Assembly (NCBI GenBank): GCA_020747015.1
Contig: JAGTJM010000061.1
Coordinates: forward strand, 62,001-126,000
Length of the DNA: 64,000 bases
DNA from: Pyrenochaeta sp. MPI-SDFR-AT-0127
Lineage: Eukaryota > Ascomycota > Dothideomycetes > Pleosporales > Cucurbitariaceae
Reading direction: 5' to 3'
The position numbers and the translations under genes are program-made. Shown in pieces: positions 23,383-34,057 of this stretch. The notes beneath the pieces were generated by a model. That model did not search any database. It was not told the DNA's origin and saw nothing but the letters and a program-made list of their open reading frames with translations. How positions within the stretch are numbered: the stretch's first letter is position 1; each line of letters opens with the position of its first letter.

Positions 23383-25336
23383 ATGGCTGCGCTTACAACG
23401 GGAGAGAAGCAGGTACCCGTTACCCAGAATTCGGATTCTGGGTCCTCGCACGCATCAAATATAGAACCGCAAGCGGCTGGTTCGCACGAAGACCACCCGT
23501 TCAGTGATCGTGTAACAGCGCAATACTGGCGTGAGAAATATGAAGCCGCCAAATACGAAGGACGCCATCGTTTTGATCCGAACTACACATGGACAGCCGA
23601 GGAGGAAAAAAGGCTCGTTCGAAAGGTATGGTTACCCACATTCTGGAAATCGGACCGAAACTCACTTGCTTGCAGCTGGACTGGCGCATCACTTTTTGGG
23701 CGTGGATCATGTTCATCTCCCTGGACTTGAATCGCAAGAATATCAATCGTGCGATTTCTGACAATATGCTCAAAGAATTAAGTCTGCCACCCTCGTTTCC
23801 TGCATGGGCGCCGCATTGATCAATGTCCAGAAATGAACACAAATGATTTCAACTATGGCCAAACCGTCAGTCTCAGCCACTTCCCCAGTCTAGCCTCGCC
23901 ACTGAAATAGACTCAGATCTTCCTCGCTTCTTTTCTCTTCGCCGAACTCCCTAGCGGCTTGATTAGCAAAAAGCTTGGTGCCGATTGGTAAGCCATTCCC
24001 GTTGTGCACACACCATCAGTTCAGTCACTGAGTCCCGAGCAGGTGGATACCAACTATCATCTGTGCCTGGTCGATAGTTAGCGCGTCTCAATTCGCACTT
24101 CAAACCAAGGCCCAATATTATGCGATTCGCTGTCTGTTGGGTTTGTTAATGGGCGGCTTTATTCCAGATATTGTGCTCTGGCTCACATACTTTTTCAAGT
24201 CTGATGAGCTACCACTTCGCTTAGCATGGTTCTGGACTGCTCTTAGTACATGCAATATTGTTGGATCTCTATTAGCGGCTGGAATCTTGCAAATGCGCGG
24301 CCTTCATGGAAAATCAGGATGGCAGTATCTGTAAGCTGCCTGCTCTAGTGCGACCTTTTGCAAAATTGACGAAATGCAGATTCTTGATTGAAGGAATCTT
24401 CACCTTCTTCATCGGCGTCTTTTCATATGGCTTGATGCCTCCAGGTGCATGCCAAACCAAGCATTGGTTCCGTGGGAAGAATGGGTGGTTCAACGAACAT
24501 GAAGAACGTATCCTCGTCAACCGTATACTTCGCGATGATCCTTCGAAAGGAGATATGAACAACCGGTATGTTAAAGGTACACAATTGGACACTAGACGAA
24601 CGCTAACGTTTCCTCCAATGATAGACAAGCGGTTGGGTTACGTCTGCTACTGAAAGCAACGTCTGACTGGGAACAATGGCCACTTTACCTCATAGGTTTA
24701 ACAGCATACATTCCTCCCTCCCCCCCAACGAACTATCTGTCGTACATCCTCCGTAAGCTAGGCTTCTCCGTCTTTCAAGCCAACCTCCTCGCCATTCCCT
24801 CCCAATTCCTCTACGCGATACAACTCCTGGTCGTGACTTGGTTGTCTGAGAAGTTTAAAGAGCGTTCTATGATATCAAGTCTCTCGAACCTATGGATTTT
24901 CCCATGGCTTGTCGCCCTTATTACGCTGCCCGCGAACGCGAATCCATGGGTCCGCTATGCTCTACTTAGCGGTCTCCTATCGTACCCATATTGTCACGCT
25001 ATTCTCGTGGGCTGGAACGCAAAAAACTCAAATGCGGTACGAACACGGGCCGTGTCGGCAGCATTTTACAATATGTTCGTACAATCAGGGAATATCATTG
25101 CTTCGAATATATATCGCGACGATGATCAACCGCTTTACCGCCGAGGCAATAAAATCTTACTAGGCGTTTGCATCTTCAACATTTTCCTATTCTATGCTGT
25201 CAAGGTGTTCTATATCTGGCGCAACAAGGTTAGGGACAGGCAGTGGAATTCGTTGACAAAGGAAGAGCAGGACGACTACATTGTTAGTACCAAAGACGAG
25301 GGAATGAAGAGGTTAGATTTTAGATTCGTGCACTAG
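23383..25336 (+). CDS. MFS transporter, Dal5/allantoate-permease type (anion:cation symporter)
   Basis: Plasma-membrane symporter of the Dal5-like MFS family, whose members import organic anions such as allantoate, vitamins and nicotinate-type compounds. Seven exons (23383-23625, 23676-23781, 23831-23865, 23911-23987, 24043-24330, 24380-24565, 24625-25336) sum to 1647 nt, 548 residues. Family blocks: WAWIMFISLDLNRKNINRA in TM1, NDFNYGQT, ELPSGLISKKLGADWWIP, YAIRCLLGLLMGGFIPD, WQYLFLIEGI, and the C-terminal GWNAKNSNAVRTRAVSAA and NMFVQSGNIIASNIY segments. Twelve membrane segments are plausible. The second intron uses a weak donor (GTCTGC). It lies at the end of the accessory stretch and could move a precursor or product, but that is inference from position only. 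Confidence 0.9.
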
Positions 25337-27152
25337 AAGGCTGTTTTGCAAGGGGTGTAAGTGTGAAATCTCCTTGGGGAGTGGGGCTGCCTTGAGAAGA
25401 TTTTCGCTCTTTGTAGGTTCCTATGACAGATTCGCCAGAGTTGAACAAGTAATACTGGGAGACGAGAGGTAGTCATACACTGAATCAAGTGAAAAAAAGT
25501 CACTGCAATTGTGGTATAGCATTGGTGAAACAAACTACCCTTCATGGCAAACTTAATAATAGTAAGGAGCCTAGCATAATACCACTCCATGTTAGAACCT
25601 CTCAACATCAGCAGTCAGGGGTTTGAAATCTAAGTTTCCTTGATCACGTGTCATCTGTGCTCTTTGATGCCTGCAGTAGTACAGGTATCCCTACATCCAC
25701 GTACCGTGATAACAGGCTTCCACGATCACGTGCCACACGTGCAGTCATCTGCCTACGGGCCTCAACATCTATATAAACCGCCGTTATCTTCCTCCAATTT
25801 CATCTTTTCTTTTCATACTTACCAAGATCAGGGTCCGCGAGCACATGGAATCGTGAGACCGGCATAGATCAGCTGCATGGCACATAGCGGGTCTGGTCTT
25901 AGTCTGATAGCTCTGCATGGGCTATCTCTGGCGTAATTTTTGTTTTCTTCATCGACTATAACGCCGTAGGCGATAGCTCGAGGAAGGAAGACTGCCGCGA
26001 TGAACGGATAGCATAGAGCGGAGGTTGAGGGGATGCGAAGTTCGGTGTTCACTTGCTTCACCTGGTAGCATCAATAGAGTTTGTTCATATCATCCGACCT
26101 TGAATGCGATTATCTCAGCACCCAAGTCGTCCCAAAAACTATACAGTTAGCATACATGGTTGGTGGAAGGGGAGATGCATAAGTGGGGCTTTTGTCGTCC
26201 GTTGAGTATGCAAAAGAGTCGCCCTGGGGTAATAGTGTCATGTCTAGCCGATAGTAAGCGAGTGTTAAGGGTCTTGCGCATATCTTGATGCTGTGGAAAC
26301 CATTGAAGATGACTGCATCTTAATCAATTTGGAATTTAAGAACGGGTTGCCATTCCGATTTAATGTACTCTATCGATGGCTTCAAAGGCGCCTTAGGTAA
26401 TCATTTGAAACCGAAGTCACAATTATAGCTTCTTGATGAATGACGCTTCCGTGTCCGTATCCACGGAATACCCATCGTTGCTTCATCTTTTCCCTCGGTC
26501 GCAAGTTCCTATACTCCGACAAAACTGGAGAAGCGATTCTAAAGTATGCATTCGATCGAGCATCATGTCAGATCGCTTGTTGTTTCAGGCTACATGTACG
26601 CGGGAACCGGAGGATTCGAGGAATTTTCTGGCAGAACCTACCAAGCTGCTATTCAACGAAAAGGAACATCATTTTCAACCAGTGATGCTAAACCCGGAGG
26701 TAGGCCTGTGGGTATCAGCATATGGAGGCAAGTTCGATGCTCCGAGATGCAGCACAGCGTCTGCCGTCTCGGCAGAGGCTTCGCTGCTAATCCTGTCTCA
26801 CGCGAATTCGGGCTAGGTTTAATACGGGGCACTTGATGAAATACAACACCAAGCTTCAAAAGCCTGGTCGGAACCAGAAGAAAAGAGGCAAATACTAAAG
26901 GTGAGTAGCAAAGGTGAGAAGGAATAGCAGAGATATTTGAAGAGAATGCAGGACTGCGCAGATAAAGATACAAGGGAAGCTTATAAATGGATCCAGTTTC
27001 GTACTCGGGTAGAGCTGGAGGAGAAGTAGGGTAGGTACGGACTGTATCCTTGGGATCAGCGATCCTTTTTATGTATACAGCAAAAAACCGTATAGGAAAC
27101 ATAAACAGCTGCGCAGTAGTGTTGCCGAGACGCTACAATGATATGGTCCAGC
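25337..27152. other. Intergenic region with an orphan promoter-like segment
   Basis: About 1.8 kb. Near 25.64-25.80 kb there are three CACGTG motifs, a TATATAAA and a CT-rich stretch, arranged like a core promoter, but no convincing gene follows. A 126-codon frame from the ATG at 26436 and others overlapping it lack domains. Confidence 0.4.
25645..25780 (+). promoter_or_regulatory. E-box cluster and TATA element with no assigned gene
   Basis: Perfect CACGTG palindromes lie at 25645-25650, 25727-25732 and 25736-25741. The first two sit in a shared GATCACGTG context. A TATATAAA-like element follows at about 25770, then a pyrimidine-rich tract typical of fungal core promoters. CACGTG is the core site of bHLH factors and of the Cbf1 type; the actual binder is unknown. 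Confidence 0.35.
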
Positions 27153-27806
27153 TTAGAAGAATTCGAATCCATTCCACCATATATAGCCCAAGACACTGGC
27201 CGCACTCAGCAGCGCAAACGGGAGGCTCATCTCAATAACGCTCCAGATCCACAGTGTGCCGACCGGGGGTGCAGCCTTCATGACGTAGAAGTAGCCATGT
27301 TTATTACCAGAGTAGACGAGGTAGCAGCCGGCCACGATGGAGCCGGCGAAGAAGATGAGGTCTCTCAACACGGGGAAGCGGTACGAGAAGTCGACATGTG
27401 TCAGGTAGACCAGCAGGACGAATACAGGCGTCGCCGTAGCGGCGCGCATGAAGATTTCGCCCCACAGTATGTCCTCGCGGTACTGGCTGTAGACAATGAC
27501 ATCGAGGGTGAGGTGCAGCGCGGCCATGGACGTTGAGTACAAAATGGCATCGCCAACAGGGCCGATGACAGGCTCCTCATCAGTCGGACTCCGCCTCGCA
27601 GACTTGCCCTTGTCCAGTTCTCGCTGCCTCTCCTCTGCAAGCTGAAACAGTGTCTTTCCCTTTGGTGCTGAGTAGTCGGGATGCTTGAGGATCATCTCAA
27701 CGGCATCTTGGTCAAGCTCGGATGTGGGCTGGAAGGCGTTCCCGGTGCTCTTTGCGCTGGGCTTTGATTCTTTTGCGCGCCGTTCTTTTCGATTACCAGC
27801 GGCCAT
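27153..27806 (-). CDS. Small multi-spanning membrane protein, fungal conserved, function unknown
   Basis: Single-exon gene of 217 residues from the ATG at 27806 (MAAGNRKERR); the frame extends upstream only through a GTG. The N-terminal ~100 residues are hydrophilic and charged, with a Lys/Arg-rich start. About four hydrophobic segments follow (around the blocks ILYSTSMAALHLTLDV, ATPVFVLLVYLTHV, LRDLIFFAGSIVAGCYLVY, and a last one before the C-terminal WWNGFEFF). I think it belongs to a fungal DUF (DUF7719-like) but cannot confirm that. It shares a 239-nt divergent promoter with the GPI de-N-acetylase gene. Location in the ER or another endomembrane is an inference from the charged N-terminus and lack of a signal peptide. 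Confidence 0.75.
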   Translation of the reverse strand: MAAGNRKERRAKESKPSAKSTGNAFQPTSELDQDAVEMILKHPDYSAPKGKTLFQLAEERQRELDKGKSARRSPTDEEPVIGPVGDAILYSTSMAALHLTLDVIVYSQYREDILWGEIFMRAATATPVFVLLVYLTHVDFSYRFPVLRDLIFFAGSIVAGCYLVYSGNKHGYFYVMKAAPPVGTLWIWSVIEMSLPFALLSAASVLGYIWWNGFEFF

Positions 27807-28045
27807 GGCGTTGTGTGGAGGTTCTATCGGCAATGAGAGAACGAGAGGGAGAGACGGAGCGAGCGAGGGAGAGTTGTTGTCTGTGTGAATCACCCAAAAT
27901 GACGTGGGTCAAAGCTCCCCAAGCACCCCCTCGACAGCTCCCTTTCCAACCACTACGCTTCCCCGACTACGCCCACGAGCATGTAACGTGACGGCAGCAG
28001 GTCATGGTTCCTAACAATTAAATACTCTCGGTGCATTTCCTCACC
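27807..28045. promoter_or_regulatory. Short divergent promoter
   Basis: Only 239 nt separate the start codons of the small membrane protein (minus) and the GPI de-N-acetylase (plus), so both promoters must overlap. A purine-rich GAGAG stretch lies near 27833-27872. Confidence 0.55.
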
Positions 28046-28996
28046 ATGAACTGGCTTCCATGGGCCGCGGTGCCCCTCATCTTTTTTGGCTTCTGGATGT
28101 ACACCAGCACCCTCGCAGCCTCATTCCCCACCTTGAAGAACAAGCGCATCCTGCTCCTTATTGCGCATCCAGACGATGAGGCCATGTTCTTTGCACCCAC
28201 TTTGTTGGCTTTGACGCGTCCAGAACACGGAAATCACGTCAAAATCCTGTGTTTGAGCAGCGGTACGTGGCATGTTGGCCTGCCAAATTGACCCGAGCAA
28301 CGACTAAGTATTCCGTGATACAGGCGATGCCGATGGCTTGGGAGAAGTACGCAAGAAGGAGCTGGCCAAGAGCGGGCTGCAGCTGGGCATTGGGAGCAGG
28401 GACGACATCCTCATCATCGAAGACAAGTGGGTACGCCCGGGGCGAAACTGCACAAGCCCAGCTAATGGCAGGCTAGGAACTTTCCCGACTCGATGACGGT
28501 GACATGGCACCCGCGACTGATATCGAACCTCCTCACCACAGCCTTTGCCCCAAAGATGGCCTCCATCTCGTCCAAAGAAGCACCGCAGACTACCATTGAT
28601 GCCATCATCACCTTCGATGCCCACGGCGTTTCCTCGCACCCGAACCACAAGTCGCTATATGACGGGGCACACACCTTTTTGAAGGCGCTTATGCATAGAC
28701 ATGGCGGGTGGGAATGTCCCATCAAGTTGTACACCCTCACCACGGTTTCCGTCTTCCGCAAGTATCTCAGCTTATTGGACGCTCCCGTCACAATCATTGG
28801 TGCCATCGCCAGAAAGAAGGAGCTTGGCAGCTTTCCGACACCGCTCTTGTTTGCCAGCTCACCGGTCGGTTACAGGTCCGCCCAGAAGGCCATGACCACG
28901 GCACACAAAAGTCAGATGCGATGGTTCCGTTGGGGCTGGATCACGCTATCGCGGTACATGGTGCTCAACGACCTGAAGAAAGAAAAGACAGGCTAA
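28046..28996 (+). CDS. GPI12: N-acetylglucosaminylphosphatidylinositol de-N-acetylase (PIG-L/Gpi12)
   Basis: Catalyses the second step of GPI-anchor synthesis at the ER: GlcNAc-PI is hydrolysed to GlcN-PI and acetate. Exons 28046-28262, 28324-28426 and 28477-28996 give 279 residues, as usual for the family. A single N-terminal membrane anchor (about residues 4-26) precedes the hallmark zinc-binding motif HPDDEAMFF (near residue 41). Later blocks are CLSSGDADGLGEVRKKEL, NFPDSMTVTW, and the FDAHGVSSHPNHKSL segment that completes the metal/catalytic site. The second intron uses the donor GTGGGT after a split Lys codon; the alternative GTACGC four bases on would break the frame. Start chosen at ATG 28046; the frame upstream begins only with GTG. 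Confidence 0.95.
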
Positions 28997-29625
28997 TCAG
29001 TTTAATCGTACTAATTGCATAGCGATGAACCGCAATGTTTTCATGAAGCAACCTCGGAAGAGTAGCAATGATCGCTATACATGACAGGTGGAATTGTTCA
29101 AGCTGACGGGAGGTGGATACACGAGCAGAAGTCCCTCAATGTGCGGGCTGAATCGAAAAAGGCAACTATCGGGACCCGGAAACACTGCCGCGGGCTAAGA
29201 CTTGACGTATCGGTGCGCATGCAGTGCTCACGGATAGGCGGGTTTAATGGCCCGTGTGACCTTCTCGTGCATGTTCGCAAGTCTGAAGAGGTGTCAATGC
29301 GTAGAGCTCGCAGCCTGCTCCGCTTTCTGTTTCTGTATGCTGCGTAGCACAACCTTTCCCTAGAAAACATTTCTCTCGGTATCAGATGGACCCAAATCAC
29401 TACAAGGAGTATAAAACCTGGAGATGTCCCTGTGGCACTCCACACATTGCGTAACATTAACAATTAATTATTCAAAGACCTGCGATCGACACGCCTACCG
29501 GTCGTGCTGCCTTCAAAGACGTAATTCAAAAGGTACACATATTCCGACTCGCAAGATCCATCGCTAATTCAATGTAAAACGCTTTCAGTGATAGACACAA
29601 TATCTTGACCTAAGCAGCCTTATTC
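28997..29625. other. Intergenic region
   Basis: 629 nt between the de-N-acetylase stop and the F-box gene start. Short frames without domains; nothing else seen. Confidence 0.5.
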
Positions 29626-30195
29626 ATGTCGTTACCACTTTTGTCACGGCTGCCTACGGAGCTTCACCTCAACATAATTTTCTACCTTGAGTTGCGCGAC
29701 AAATCTGTTCTAGCCTCAACAAGTCGTCACTTCAGGTCAATTATCCCACAGCCATCACATAAGGATTTCCTGGACGCCGAAACGAGCGCTTGGGCAAGGG
29801 ACAACCACTTATATGCTTGCAGAAGGTGCGTGCGGTTTCGCCGATTTGAAGAATTCGCCGACGACATGAAAAAGGGCAAACGTTGTCGCAGTCAAATAGA
29901 CGCCAACACGAGATTCTGTCTCAAATGCGGGGTAGAGGACAAACTGTACGCCCCAGGCACATGTCTTACAATTCTCAATAAGCCTCATGTGCTGTGCCGG
30001 ATCTGCGGAATACTTACCGATTTGATTGGCGACCAGGGTGCCTGTGCTAGATGTCTTCCTGGCCCACAAAGGAACCACATGCGATTCACTTCTCCAAACG
30101 GCCATGAATACGAGCAGGACGTCGACTGGGCTCGTTGGCCTATCTGGTCTCCAAGGAACTCACAAGAGTTTTATGGCGTTTGGCTTGATGCTTAA
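29626..30195 (+). CDS. F-box protein with Cys-rich zinc-binding-like segment
   Basis: Intronless, 189 residues. The N-terminal ~45 residues match an F-box (LSRLPTELHLNIIFYLELRD, then LASTSRHFRSII), which would bind Skp1 in an SCF ubiquitin ligase. Residues ~64-148 carry four CxxC-like pairs (YACRRC, FCLKC, LCRIC, CARC), as in a zinc-stabilised fold; this F-box plus Cys-rich architecture is common among lineage-expanded fungal proteins. The C-terminus is Trp/Pro-rich (WARWPIW). Substrate unknown. It stands alone between two gene-poor stretches. Confidence 0.8.
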   Translation: MSLPLLSRLPTELHLNIIFYLELRDKSVLASTSRHFRSIIPQPSHKDFLDAETSAWARDNHLYACRRCVRFRRFEEFADDMKKGKRCRSQIDANTRFCLKCGVEDKLYAPGTCLTILNKPHVLCRICGILTDLIGDQGACARCLPGPQRNHMRFTSPNGHEYEQDVDWARWPIWSPRNSQEFYGVWLDA

Positions 30196-32729
30196 ATTGC
30201 ATTCTTTCCCGTTTTCCGTGTCCTTATGTTCGCTGTCAACGACCAGAGCCTTATCAGGTCGCCTACAGCGAAAGCGCTTGCAAGCGCCACTTGAGATTGT
30301 ACACAGTTCTTTGAGTAATCTAGCTGGGCTACAAACATGAACTTTCGTAGTAACATTGGTGATGGTGTTGCTAGCAACGGCACGTTGTCTTCTGTGTCAA
30401 CGTTTGGGAATAATATGCGTCCCTTTGAAACTGGTGCTGTTATGGGTCAGCCCATGACCATATCTTCATATCACAATTTACTACTTCCAATACTTACAAC
30501 GTGACAATATCTTACTGTGTAACATCTTCTTGATGCCCCTCAACCTCACGCTACCCTCGAATATGCCCATTGCTCTCTCGAAACTCACCTATCTGCCTTT
30601 TGTTGCTGACCATGACAAAGTGGAAAATTTTCCATAGTCGACTGAGCACTCCAGATATGCAGTTTGCGGTTTGTCAGTGGCCACTGGCCTTGCTCCAGCG
30701 TGGGTCAGCAGGATTGGCATTAATCACACTGATCGACTTCTGCGAAAATCGTAATTCCAATGCCTATCGCTCTTAACCATTTGTGCCCGTATCATTCAAA
30801 CTTTTACAAACTCGGTTTGGATAATGAGCTTCAAACTGCCGCTTTGGCGGACTGAAGACCTCTTTGAAGGCCAGGATCAAACGATGACAAGGAACCGGAC
30901 CATATCAGTTAGTTTTATAGCTGCACCAGATGAATGTCTCGATTAATTGCTCCGCCGCCATCTCATAGATTCTTACACAAACTTTGTGAAATTACGCTCT
31001 TTGCCTCTAACGACCGAACCATGATATTGGTTGTACAGCGGATAGCGGCCAACAGAAATATAATTGCAAACACTTCCCAGGGAGACCAACTCATCACTCG
31101 ACTGGCAGCTACAGCAAAGTGAAGTTACAGCACCAGGGATAAAAAAAACTCGCGAATCCAAAGCTGCACATGTGATGTGCTCAATTCGTCACCTCCATCG
31201 TGTCGGAATTTCCCAACACACTCCGCTCAACCCCGTCGAACAATGGATTCTGTAACACCCAGTGACATGCCCACCCGAGCCCAATCAGTTACCCTCCTTT
31301 CAAACAGTTTTAGAGCCAGAGCTGGCACCCTTTCCAGTCCAATAGATACGAGACTTCACCGAACGCTGTACTTGCTAGCTGGTAGAACAGAGAGAAAATC
31401 AATCGCTATTTGGTCGTGAAAAACACAACACTGAAACAAAGCATAGGCGGTTTGTACAGAATGGCAGTGTATGAAGAGAGAGTGCGGAGAAATTTTTTTT
31501 ATGGTCATAAGAAGAAAGAAGACAACACAAAATCAGAATTGAGCGACGTCGCGGTGCTCGTTGTCGAGGGCAATATTTGTACCTGGTTATTTATCTACTA
31601 CAAGGGTAATAAGTGTAGTTTCCTCGGTATTTCTAGCAAATAGGATGCGTGCAACATAATAGTTTACATAGATTATGTTTACAGGACCCGAATTTGCTAA
31701 CTGCGGTCTCAAAGCAATGTAAAAACATAACTGTACATCATATCTTTCTCCAGAAAACAACAATGAACTATTGTACATAAAACCCCATCAGCTACGCTAT
31801 TGAGATTATTCCAAGCCCCAAGGCAAAAAAGCACACTCCCATTCTGGGAGTGCGACCTGTAAACTGGGAGATGCCGCTTTGGGAAGCCCACTTTTCGGTT
31901 CTCACTCTGATCGAGTGGAGGATTGAACAAGCGCCAGGTGACGGCAGTCTGGAAGAAATCGGGGTTCCATTAGCGAGTACGCCTCGCTACCCGGCTCTTT
32001 TAAACCTCTCAACCATCAGCTGGGGCTGGTCAATGGGTAGAGACAGAGTTCAACGAACTAGATAGTCAATACGTGGCCGAGTATTGTGTTTTAGGTGAGA
32101 GCGCTTGCTGTGCGAGGCCTTCGCGCGCTCTATAGCGATTGTTGTGATAGCTCGAGGGTGAAAGTGAGAGGCCAAATTGGCGAGCACGGTGCTACTGGCA
32201 GCAGTCATGTGGCTTTACTAGGCTGCAGTATGATCTGAAACTGTTAACCACATTCACAGCTACCATTGACGGCGCAGAAATTCGTTAGGACACTTCAGTT
32301 TGGCGTCTCGATGAGCACCGTCAAGCATGTCAATGGCTGCCTTTGGTAATGCGAGATGGCCGCTTTCCAGGCCTGCTTGAGCAAATACGAACGTTTTCGA
32401 GTGTGGATGCACTGCATGATGTCAGTTAATCTCATGACGACAAGTGTATGAAGATAATTGTAGGCAAGCTATGCGTAAGTGGAGGATAAATCGACAATAA
32501 TGCGTGAACCCAAAGGCTTCAATGTCCTTCCAAGAATCTGATCGAGGACTACCAGGCATGATATGGAAGACTTCGCATGCAAGATTCATATACATATCAT
32601 TTTGGGGACAAGTAAGATTGAAAGTATTATAAGATGGAATATAGAGCCAAAAGGATATAGAAACATATCTTACACTGTAGTCTCTGTACAAGAAGAAACT
32701 GACATCTTCAAACTGCCGGTTTCATTTGC
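30196..32729. other. Gene-poor region
   Basis: About 2.5 kb, the longest empty stretch of the window. It contains many short frames under 90 codons on both strands, A- and T-runs (for example near 31140 and 31495), and no recognisable domain, intron set, terminal repeat or RNA gene. It may hold promoter or decayed sequence. Confidence 0.45.
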
Positions 32730-33742
32730 TCACTTCTTGACCTGGACGTGTTCTTGCTCAGTTTGTGCTTTCGCTCTCTGCTGGGTCTCGAGCTCTACTG
32801 CCTTCTTCTTGAACCCTTGGATTCGATCATCGATTAAGGCAATTTCTGCCTCCACCTTTAACAGCTTCTCCTGCAACATGTGCTCGTATTGCTCGTCACT
32901 TAACACACTCATTGGACTCCATTTGCTCTTTGCAATCTTTTGCATTAGCGTATCCTTGGGCTTGTCTTCACCCTTCGCCTTTAATTGCGCCTGCTCCCGA
33001 AGCTCGGCTGAGTTTTTTGCATCGAGATAGTTGTAACCGTGCTGCCCCGCCCAGCCAAACAAGGTGAACATGATAGTGCCGGGAATAACATTTTGAGGGC
33101 CTCGGAATAGCAGGCCCAGATTGAAGCCGGTGAAGGCGCCGGCGATGGTAGAAGCACGGACTTTGTCGGAGAGAGTGGGTTCAAGATCTGTTCGAGAATG
33201 AAGTGGTACACCACGTGTGGCATTCCACCAGTTCAGGAGACCTGAGTGGTTAAGTATTGAAGTGCGGGCGCTCCAAAAAGTCCCACCAATGGCAAACCAT
33301 TGTGCTCCTGATACAAGGGCAAAGAGGACTGGAGTTCGAGTGCGAAGGGTACCGTAGAAGGCGCCAATTGCGGTTCCAGGGATTGCTGGGAGATGTTAGA
33401 TATTTTTAAGAGGTAGCGCCTCTGAACTGTGGCTCGACTGCATATGACAAGACACAGCCCAAAAGGGAAGTAGTGAAGCACGTGGTGTTGCTTGGCGATC
33501 ACAGGAGTAGTGGATTGGGTGTGCGACTTTGCTCTGATTTTACGAACAAAGACGCCAGAAGGAAAATAAAAAGCAGAGATGCTGGCAGAGAGCATGTGTC
33601 ATTGGAGTGACAAGAGCGCCACGCTACAGAGAAAAGGGCATATCAGAGGTGAAGACATACCAGAAGCTCCAGCGATGACTAGCGCTTGCTGGGCAATATC
33701 CAAAGGATGCGTGACCTGCTCCGGGTCGCGGGTGTTCTTCAT
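32730..33742 (-). CDS. Conserved fungal membrane protein, possibly mitochondrial (Tim17-like fold suspected)
   Basis: Exons 33742-33661 and 33385-32730 give 245 residues. The N-terminus (KNTRDPEQVTHPLDIAQQAL) leads into Gly/Ala-rich hydrophobic segments (ASAIPGTAIGAFYGTLR, VLFALVSGAQWFAIGGTFW, ASTIAGAFTGFNLGLLF, VIPGTIMFTLFGWAGQHG). A charged, coiled-coil-like tail of about 105 residues follows, rich in Lys, Glu and Gln. Gly-rich helices of this kind recall the Tim17/Tim22/Tim23 superfamily, but I do not recognise a definitive signature and give no function. The intron is 275 nt, five times the local norm; both junctions split the same Ala codon in frame. It is divergent from the eIF4B gene with 315 nt between starts. 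Confidence 0.75.
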
Positions 33743-34057
33743 AATTCTCCCATGGATGTATGCTCGTGTCTGGATTCTAGTCTGGATGTCTAGTCTGGCG
33801 AAGGGTTTTGGCGGAGCAAAGGGCACATGCAAAGCTCGGCGTTCGTAATGCCGCCTCAACTGCGCATGACTAAGCACAGCCCGCTTCGCACTTTGCACGT
33901 CCTCGAGATTTCCGCCCGGCGACCTCGACGAGCGGACCCCCCAAAAACGACCCACGCCCACACCACACACAGCTTACCGAGGGCAACACAGCCTTTGGCA
34001 TCTTTTTCCAAGACAGCGCGCGGGACTCTACGGCGCGTTGCCTCTTACACCGCAATC
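33743..34057. promoter_or_regulatory. Divergent promoter between the membrane protein and eIF4B genes
   Basis: 315 nt between start codons on opposite strands. Rich in CACCAC/CCCAC sequence near 33940-33975; no specific factor site claimed. Confidence 0.45.

Noticed and set aside
26436..26816. 126-codon plus-strand frame after the orphan promoter
   Set aside because: ATG start but no domain, and two other frames overlap it with similar length; not enough to call a gene.
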